From positions 1 through 55,865 of the forward strand of contig JAFWBD010000040.1 of NCBI GenBank assembly GCA_017507325.1: a DNA stretch of 55,865 bases, in the 5' to 3' direction. The notes under the pieces were generated by a model. The model was not told where the DNA came from and did no database searches. It saw only the letters and a list, made by a program, of their open reading frames with translations. This DNA comes from Clostridia bacterium. GTDB lineage: Bacteria > Bacillota > Clostridia > Oscillospirales > SIG627. Shown here piece after piece: positions 51,226 through 55,865 of this stretch; within the stretch, counting starts at the first letter, position 1; the number at the start of each line of letters is the position of its first letter. The position numbers were made by a program, and so were the translations under genes.

Positions 51226-52656
51226 TCAGTCTTTTTTAATAAATCTGCCGAAAAGCTCGTGCGCCTCGGCTTTTTCAACGTAGAAGTAAGCGTAATCACC
51301 GATAAGAGAAGCGTCGCCTTCAAAATGTATAAGACGGTTGGTTTCCGTTCTTGCGGTAAGCCTTGCTCCGTCAGTTTTACTTACGTCCTCTACAAGCGCC
51401 CGTACGGTCTTTCCAACGGAATCAAGATATTTTTCCTTTCCTATTGCGGTCTGAACGTCGAGCAGTCTGCGAAGCCTCTCACCCTTGATATCCTCGGGTA
51501 TCTGTCCGTCCATTTCAGCGGCGGGAGTGCCGTTGCGGCGAGAGTATATGAAGGAATAGACGTTATCGAAGCGAACCCTTTTCAGAATTTCGAGAGTTTC
51601 AAGGAACTCCTCCTCGGTCTCCGTAGGGAATCCCACTATTATATCGCTTGTAATCGCTATATCGGGAATTTTTTTCTTCATGTAATCCACAAGATACAGA
51701 TAGCGCTCGATGTCGTAATGTCGGTTCATTGCCTTCAAAATTCTGTCGCTTCCCGACTGAAGCGGAAGATGGAAGCGACGGGCGATACCCACCTTGTTCT
51801 TTTTAGGGGGATTTTCCGCTATAACGTCAATAAGCCTCTCGGTTGCGTCTTTGGGGTGGCTCGTCATAAAGCTGATTACCGCCTCTCCGTCAAGACGGCA
51901 TATGTCGCTTAGCAGGTCAGCAAAGCCGTAATTTTCTCTGCCTGCGGGAGAGTATGAGTTTACGTTCTGACCGAGAAGGGTTATTACCTTTACTCCGTCC
52001 TTTATCAGCGCCTTGATTTCGCTTAGCACCGCCTCAGGCTCACGGCTGCGCTCACGTCCGCGTACGTACGGAACGATACAGTAGGAGCAGAAGTTATTAC
52101 AGCCGTACATTACGGACACCCAAGCGTCCGCCTTTCCGGGCTCGCGTTTTACAGGTAAGTCCTCCGCAATAACGCAGGCGTCGCTATCTATTCTGAAAAT
52201 ACGTTTTTTTTGAGTCAGTGTCTCGTAAAGCGTCTCGGGCAGTCGGTGGATAAGAGTCGTGCCGAGCAGGAAATTAATGTAGGGGTATCTCTTTTTTATA
52301 TCGTTTATCCTATGCTCTTGTGATACCATGCAGCCGCAAACGCCTATTATAAGCTCCGGGTTTGCCTCCTTGCAATGCTTGAAGCCTCCCGTTATCGAAA
52401 GCGCTTTAAGCTCGGCGTGCTCGCGCACGGCGCAGGTGTTCACGAGGATAAGGTCGGCTTGCTTTGGGTCAGCGGTTTTTTCGTAGCCCATCTGCTCCGC
52501 CATTCCGAGAAGCCTTTCGCTGTCCGCCTCATTCTGCTGACAGCCGAAGGTCTGAATATAGACCTTTTTGTTTCCGCCCGTGATGCTTTTGACGTCGGAC
52601 ATAAACTTATATTGCTTTGAGATTTCCTCTTTTGAGAGTATAACGCTTTTTTTCAT
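51226..52656 (-). CDS. miaB: tRNA-2-methylthio-N6-dimethylallyladenosine synthase MiaB
   Basis: Radical-SAM methylthiotransferase acting at A37 of tRNAs. 476 residues: an N-terminal UPF0004 domain (VYIQTFGCQQNEADSERL, with cluster Cys residues, and NTCAVREHAE), radical SAM motif CNNFCSYCIVPYVRGRERSR, and a C-terminal TRAM domain. Located 6 bp after the Gx transporter gene. Confidence 0.96.
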   Translation of the reverse strand: MKKSVILSKEEISKQYKFMSDVKSITGGNKKVYIQTFGCQQNEADSERLLGMAEQMGYEKTADPKQADLILVNTCAVREHAELKALSITGGFKHCKEANPELIIGVCGCMVSQEHRINDIKKRYPYINFLLGTTLIHRLPETLYETLTQKKRIFRIDSDACVIAEDLPVKREPGKADAWVSVMYGCNNFCSYCIVPYVRGRERSREPEAVLSEIKALIKDGVKVITLLGQNVNSYSPAGRENYGFADLLSDICRLDGEAVISFMTSHPKDATERLIDVIAENPPKKNKVGIARRFHLPLQSGSDRILKAMNRHYDIERYLYLVDYMKKKIPDIAITSDIIVGFPTETEEEFLETLEILKRVRFDNVYSFIYSRRNGTPAAEMDGQIPEDIKGERLRRLLDVQTAIGKEKYLDSVGKTVRALVEDVSKTDGARLTARTETNRLIHFEGDASLIGDYAYFYVEKAEAHELFGRFIKKD

Positions 52657-52662
52657 TATGAC

Positions 52663-53175
52663 CTATCCTTTGGTAATGGCTTTGACTTTGAGAAAACGGT
52701 GAATTATAACCGCCGTAAGACTTCCCGTTATAAGAGAAACGAGAAGCAGTATGGGGAGATAGAAGGTAAGAACGTAGTGTCCAAAGAACACGGCGCAGGC
52801 AAGACACTGACCGATATTGTGCATAGCGGCAGACATAACGGACAGTCCCATAACGCCTAAAAATCTGCTCAGTATCAGCTTGTAGAGCAGAAGCGCGGCA
52901 AGCGCAAGCGCTCCTCCCGCAAGTGAGAACCAGAACGAAGTAACGCTTCCGAACAGCAGAGCCGAGAGGGTTATCCTCGCAATCGAAACGGCGCACGCGT
53001 ACCCGTAGCCGAGCATAAAAAACGCAAGCATTACCGCAATATTGGCAAGACCGAGCTTGAAGCCCGGAATCGGTATTATCAGGCTAATCGGGAGAATAGC
53101 CTCAACGTATGAAAGGATAAGACCGAAGGCGGTGAAAAGTGAGCAATAGGCGAGCTTATCAGCCTGCGACCGCAT
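52663..53175 (-). CDS. Gx transporter family protein (Hpre_diP_synt_I)
   Basis: 170 residues with about five membrane helices and the family pattern ILPISLIIPIPGFKLGLANI plus SALLFGSVTSFWFSLAGGALA. The family was once labelled heptaprenyl diphosphate synthase component I, but the protein looks like a small ECF-type transporter subunit. Start at 53175 has AGGGGGGAT; a longer frame to 53229 lies inside the NusG_II gene. It overlaps that gene by 17 bp. The pairing with NusG_II is recurrent in Bacillota, and from memory such a pair also occurs in flavin-based extracellular electron-transfer loci. Confidence 0.85.
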   Translation of the reverse strand: MRSQADKLAYCSLFTAFGLILSYVEAILPISLIIPIPGFKLGLANIAVMLAFFMLGYGYACAVSIARITLSALLFGSVTSFWFSLAGGALALAALLLYKLILSRFLGVMGLSVMSAAMHNIGQCLACAVFFGHYVLTFYLPILLLVSLITGSLTAVIIHRFLKVKAITKG

Positions 53176-53539
53176 CGTAATCCCCCCCTTCGTTACCGAC
53201 GAGCCTGATAGAGACACGGGCGGGGGCACAGACGATTATCTGCCCCTCCTTGCTTATTTTTCCGCTATGGGAGCAGATGGCGTTTTCGCAGGTGGTTTCA
53301 CTTACCCAAACCTCGCCGTTTTTTACAGTAACGGTAAGGGCTATGCCCTCGCTTTCAATAGGTATATCGGTGTCGGTTTTCAGAGAATATTCTGTTTCCT
53401 TGCCGTCAACGCTTATTACGAGCGCGCTTCCGCTGCCTTTACCAAGCCCAAGCAGAAAAAGAGTCAGCGCAAGCGCAAGAATAGCGGCGAAAACGGCGGC
53501 GTCCCACCGTGTGAAAAGCTTAAATTCACTCTTTTTCAT
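53159..53539 (-). CDS. NusG domain II-containing membrane-anchored protein
   Basis: 126 residues: a basic start, one membrane helix (about 14-34, AAVFAAILALALTLFLLGL), then an extracytoplasmic NusG_II beta domain with WVSETTCENAICSHSGKIS, whose paired Cys and His resemble the motif of this family and could bind a cofactor or metal, and IIVCAPARVSIRL. First gene of the leftward run ending at the APH gene. It has a palindrome in its promoter region. Unrelated in function to transcription factor NusG. Confidence 0.87.
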   Translation of the reverse strand: MKKSEFKLFTRWDAAVFAAILALALTLFLLGLGKGSGSALVISVDGKETEYSLKTDTDIPIESEGIALTVTVKNGEVWVSETTCENAICSHSGKISKEGQIIVCAPARVSIRLVGNEGGDYDAVAG

Positions 53540-53575
53540 CGCTTTTATCCCCTCGCGCGTGTAAACATAATAACT

Positions 53576-53590
53576 ATACTAAGTTAGTAT
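53576..53590. promoter_or_regulatory. 15-bp palindrome in the NusG_II promoter region
   Basis: ATACTAA-G-TTAGTAT, a perfect 7-1-7 palindrome 37-51 bp before the ATG of the NusG_II gene, within an AT-rich tract containing TATACT-like boxes. It could be an operator. Confidence 0.5.
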
Positions 53591-53646
53591 ATCATATACC
53601 GCGACAGATTTCAACAGTATTTTGTGAATTAATTATCATTGAAGCG

Positions 53647-53681
53647 CAAAAAAGCTCCACTGCGGTCAATGGAGCTTTGTA
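53647..53681 (-). terminator. Terminator of the nitroreductase gene
   Basis: AAAGCTCCATTG and its inverse around a short loop; read leftward it ends in T6, directly after the stop codon. Confidence 0.8.
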
Positions 53682-53682
53682 C

Positions 53683-54198
53683 TTAAATATTCTCGATGGT
53701 TTCCGACTTATCTCTGTACTGAGAGTGTAAGGCGGCAGGCTCAGCGGTATCTGACGGATATCCAACGGGGAGCAGAGCAGTAACAATCACATTTTCGGGA
53801 AGCCCAAGCGCGTTTTTGACGTCATCGGAGTTGAAATAACCGACCCAGCAGGAGCCTATACCTAGACTCGCCGCCATCAGCATCATATGCGTTGTTACTA
53901 TCGCGGCGTCAGTTTCTCCCGAATCGTACGGAGGCATAAGCTTATTCTTCCAAGAGCGCTCTTTATCGTAGCCGATAACCAGAACAGTCGGCGCGTCAAA
54001 GGTGAATTTGCAGACTGATGCAAGCTTTCTTCTGCTTTCCTCACTTTTCGCAACAAAAATTCTTTGAGGCTGAAAATTCCTTGCCGTTGGAGCTACTCGA
54101 CCTGCTTCAAGTATTAAATCAAGCTCTTTTTCGGTGATAGGCTCAGGACTGAATGAACGGACAGAATATCTGTCCTTAGCTAATTTTAAAAAATCCAT
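53683..54198 (-). CDS. Nitroreductase-family protein
   Basis: 171 residues, FMN-dependent NAD(P)H oxidoreductase fold. Starts LKLAKDRYSVRSFSPEPITE; the FMN-binding Arg-Ser-x-Arg is kept as RYSVRSF; ARNFQPQRIFV and LMAASLGIGSCWVGYF are typical. It is one of the short single-domain members; substrate unknown. Single gene with its own terminator. Confidence 0.88.
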   Translation of the reverse strand: MDFLKLAKDRYSVRSFSPEPITEKELDLILEAGRVAPTARNFQPQRIFVAKSEESRRKLASVCKFTFDAPTVLVIGYDKERSWKNKLMPPYDSGETDAAIVTTHMMLMAASLGIGSCWVGYFNSDDVKNALGLPENVIVTALLPVGYPSDTAEPAALHSQYRDKSETIENI

Positions 54199-54293
54199 AC
54201 TGTTCTCCTTATGTTACTAAGACTGCTTATGCTTAAATCAAGAAATAAGGTTTTCGGGTTACGTCAAACGTGTATTTTAACGAGTATACCGTA

Positions 54294-54956
54294 TCACCAA
54301 ATAAAAGGTATCAGTCGGTATTTGACCTTCGTCTTGTATTCCGCATAACCCGTCAGTCCCTCGGTTAATACTTTTTCTTCGTTCAATATGCGGATAACCG
54401 TTACTGTCGGATAAAGAGCAAACGGTATAAGCCCCCAGAATGAGCCGAGAATAAGCGGCAGAGGTAAAAACATGAGAAGTGTCGCAAGGTACATCGGGTG
54501 TCGGACAACGCCGTAAAGTCCTGAGCTGATAACCCTCTGTCCTTCCTGTATCTCCACAGTGCGTGAAAGGTATGCGTTTTCGCGCATAACCTCGGCGTAC
54601 ATTCCGTAGCCGAGCAAAAATAGCGCGGAGGCTGTTATTACAAGCCAAAGCGGAACGCTCGACCAACTAAAACGGAAATCAAGCGCGGATATAATAAATC
54701 CGATAGGGAACATCAAACCCGAAAGCGCGATAACGCCCTGCTGAGCCTTTTCTTTTTCCTTGTTATTAAGGCGTTTTTCAAGAAGCGCGGGCGCTTTGAC
54801 GAGCAGAACGACACCCATTATCAGCATAGGTATAAACAGCAATGCGATAAACAGCCAAGCTCCCGGATAAAAAAACGTCCAAGCGGGAAGAAACAAAAGA
54901 GCGCCGACCAAAATAAGCCCGAAGATGAACTTCGTAAGCGCATTGATAATAAGCAT
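54294..54956 (-). CDS. Isoprenylcysteine carboxyl methyltransferase-like membrane protein
   Basis: 220 residues with about five membrane helices. The C-terminal half has the ICMT/PEMT signature: VISSGLYGVVRHPMYLA, then RILNEEKVLTEGLTGYAEYKTKVKYRLIPFIW with the Glu-Glu pair binding S-adenosylmethionine. Start at 54956 with AAAGGAG. Bacterial members methylate lipids or small molecules; the substrate here is unknown. Spacing of 95 bp to the nitroreductase leaves room for separate expression. Confidence 0.85.
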   Translation of the reverse strand: MLIINALTKFIFGLILVGALLFLPAWTFFYPGAWLFIALLFIPMLIMGVVLLVKAPALLEKRLNNKEKEKAQQGVIALSGLMFPIGFIISALDFRFSWSSVPLWLVITASALFLLGYGMYAEVMRENAYLSRTVEIQEGQRVISSGLYGVVRHPMYLATLLMFLPLPLILGSFWGLIPFALYPTVTVIRILNEEKVLTEGLTGYAEYKTKVKYRLIPFIW

Positions 54957-55128
54957 CGTGCGATTGCTCCTTTCTTGTAAAATAAACTACACTCTCGACG
55001 TGGGTGGAGGAGTACAAAAGGTGTATTTTTATGCCTAAAACGGGGGTTGTAAAGCCAAAAGGTATATTTTATAGGGTTGGAAAGTAACACATGTTCCTGA
55101 TTTTTAGCAGTTTTGGGAAACATACCAT

Positions 55129-55812
55129 TCAAGTATAAATGATTACTTCTTGTGTTTTTTTCTTGCGTAAATATACCTTTAACGGCAAACCTAACTTGAT
55201 TTTTAAGGCTTGGTGCGGACACGCTTCAACACATCTCAGGCATCGAATACAATTACTGTTTGTTTTGCCCGATTTTATCGCTCCAAAGGAGCAACGCTCG
55301 GCGCAAAGATTGCACCCACTGCAATCTGCGTTTTTTTGTATCGTGAGTCCAAGCTTGCTTCTTAGTTTTGGAAAAACATCCGCCAAAGGATTTTTATAAA
55401 GTTTGGGGATTTGTATATACGAAGGCTCTTTGACTTTTTCAACGATGTGCTTTAATTTATCAAAATCACAGAAAACATCGTCATTGTCTATGTAGGAGTG
55501 CTTTGTAGGGATATACGCTCCCGCAACAATATTCTTTTGATAGTTTTTTTGAATTTCATATAGAACATTTCCACAGCACATTTTTCCGTACGTAGCAATA
55601 GCCGTTAGATTTTCAACCGATACATTCTTCAAAAAATGCTTTACAATATCGGGGATATTTTGACAGTGCACAGGAAATACAAGGACGAGATTTCGATAAT
55701 GCTCCGCACATTTTGTTTCTATATCCACAAGTGGATACCCTAATTGATTTGCAAAGTATGTCGCGATTGCCTTGCTCTGACCTGTATTTGAATAAAAAAC
55801 AACCGCGTTCAT
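55129..55812 (-). CDS. EFR1-type flavodoxin-ferredoxin protein
   Basis: 227 residues. The N-terminal flavodoxin-like part (VVFYSNTGQSKAIATYFA binds FMN phosphate) is fused to a C-terminal dicluster ferredoxin (CSGCNLCAERC and CIRCLRCVEACPH, two 4Fe-4S clusters). This matches the EFR1 family of anaerobes, a presumed cytoplasmic electron carrier. Start at 55812 with GGGAG; it shares ATGA with the preceding gene. A GTG at 55842 is less likely. Its Asn/Asp-Val pairs are all NAT-GTN, unlike the core genes, so it may be acquired. Confidence 0.87.
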   Translation of the reverse strand: MNAVVFYSNTGQSKAIATYFANQLGYPLVDIETKCAEHYRNLVLVFPVHCQNIPDIVKHFLKNVSVENLTAIATYGKMCCGNVLYEIQKNYQKNIVAGAYIPTKHSYIDNDDVFCDFDKLKHIVEKVKEPSYIQIPKLYKNPLADVFPKLRSKLGLTIQKNADCSGCNLCAERCSFGAIKSGKTNSNCIRCLRCVEACPHQALKIKLGLPLKVYLRKKKTQEVIIYT

Positions 55813-55865
55813 CGTTCTATGTACTCCCGCATGATTGCGCACTCTGGGATTTCGTCAAGCGAAAA
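55809..55865 (-). CDS. C-terminal end of a gene cut by the window edge
   Basis: The last 18 codons of an open frame (ending MREYIER) run from the window edge to a TGA at 55809-55811, overlapping the EFR1 ATG by 4 bp (ATGA). Such overlap and the continuous frame suggest a real upstream partner, too short here to identify; a small regulator is possible. Confidence 0.5.
   Translation of the reverse strand, partial: FSLDEIPECAIMREYIER

Noticed and set aside
53159-53539. A second transcription factor NusG
   Set aside because: It has a membrane anchor and only the NusG_II-type beta domain, with no NGN or KOW; the real nusG is at 9293-9823.
54821-55222. 133-codon minus-strand frame between the methyltransferase and EFR1 genes
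   Set aside because: It overlaps the starts of the methyltransferase gene and the end of EFR1 in another frame, and has no ribosome site or recognisable protein.

Overview
This window reads as chromosome from a low-to-mid GC Bacillota of the class Clostridia, probably an uncultured anaerobe. The support is a CdaA/CdaR (c-di-AMP) pair, a YitT transporter, a NusG_II/Gx-transporter pair, an EFR1-type flavodoxin-ferredoxin, a four-cysteine L33, an L10 leader, and strong sigma-A promoters with 17-bp spacers. I cannot name a genus from the sequence.

Layout. 1-8.5 kb: tRNA-Leu(GAG), a 29-residue membrane peptide, then a leftward operon rimM-trmD-(polytopic membrane protein)-(two small bitopic proteins)-htpG-cdaA-ybbR. 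8.7-12.3 kb: rightward rpmG-secE-nusG-rplK-rplA and, after an L10 leader, rplJ-rplL; rpoBC does not follow. 12.5-13.8 kb: an AT-rich orphan gene and a lipoprotein with fourteen 8-residue repeats. 13.9-18.5 kb: a leftward four-enzyme carbohydrate/sugar-acid cluster with a divergent AraC regulator. 18.7-22.2 kb: a 1,194-residue protein made of three copies of a Cys/His module. 22.3-25.6 kb: rpe, a metallo-beta-lactamase-fold hydrolase, a histidine phosphatase and YitT. 25.7-33.9 kb: a hexosamine block with two NagB-type deaminases, NagA, an AGE-type epimerase, a KDPG-aldolase-like protein, a left-handed beta-helix protein, and a phosphoglucosamine mutase fused to an N-terminal XRE helix-turn-helix. 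34.1-36.0 kb: a two-component system. 36.4-39.2 kb: four tandem SGNH hydrolase paralogues. 39.6-42.0 kb: a GH28-type gene of foreign codon style and an AT-rich membrane protein. 42.6-55.9 kb: tRNA-Gln(UUG), a GrpB-Nudix fusion, mntP, then a leftward run APH(3')-like-tgt-mutL-mutS-miaB-Gx transporter-NusG_II, a nitroreductase, a methyltransferase and EFR1.

The most striking unexplained structure is non-coding. Four intergenic elements of about 170-180 bp (1-180, 12274-12446, 36069-36238, 42253-42426) share one architecture: eight short linkers in mirror symmetry (four in one orientation, four inverted; the first element is clipped by the window edge) separating seven hairpin positions. Stem sequences differ everywhere, and each element has its own linker variant around a core ATGAWWT. 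Nested pairing of the inverted linkers would give a stack of three four-way junctions. Three of the four lie directly against the T-tract of an intrinsic terminator.

Two compositional signals cross the window. In most genes His, Asn, Asp and Tyr codons directly before a GTN codon are almost always NAC, giving ACGT; a few genes (GH28, 12496, 41509, EFR1) break this and look acquired. Isoleucine ATA is nearly absent to the left of about 42 kb and common to the right of it, so a genomic island or an assembly join near 42-42.8 kb should be considered.
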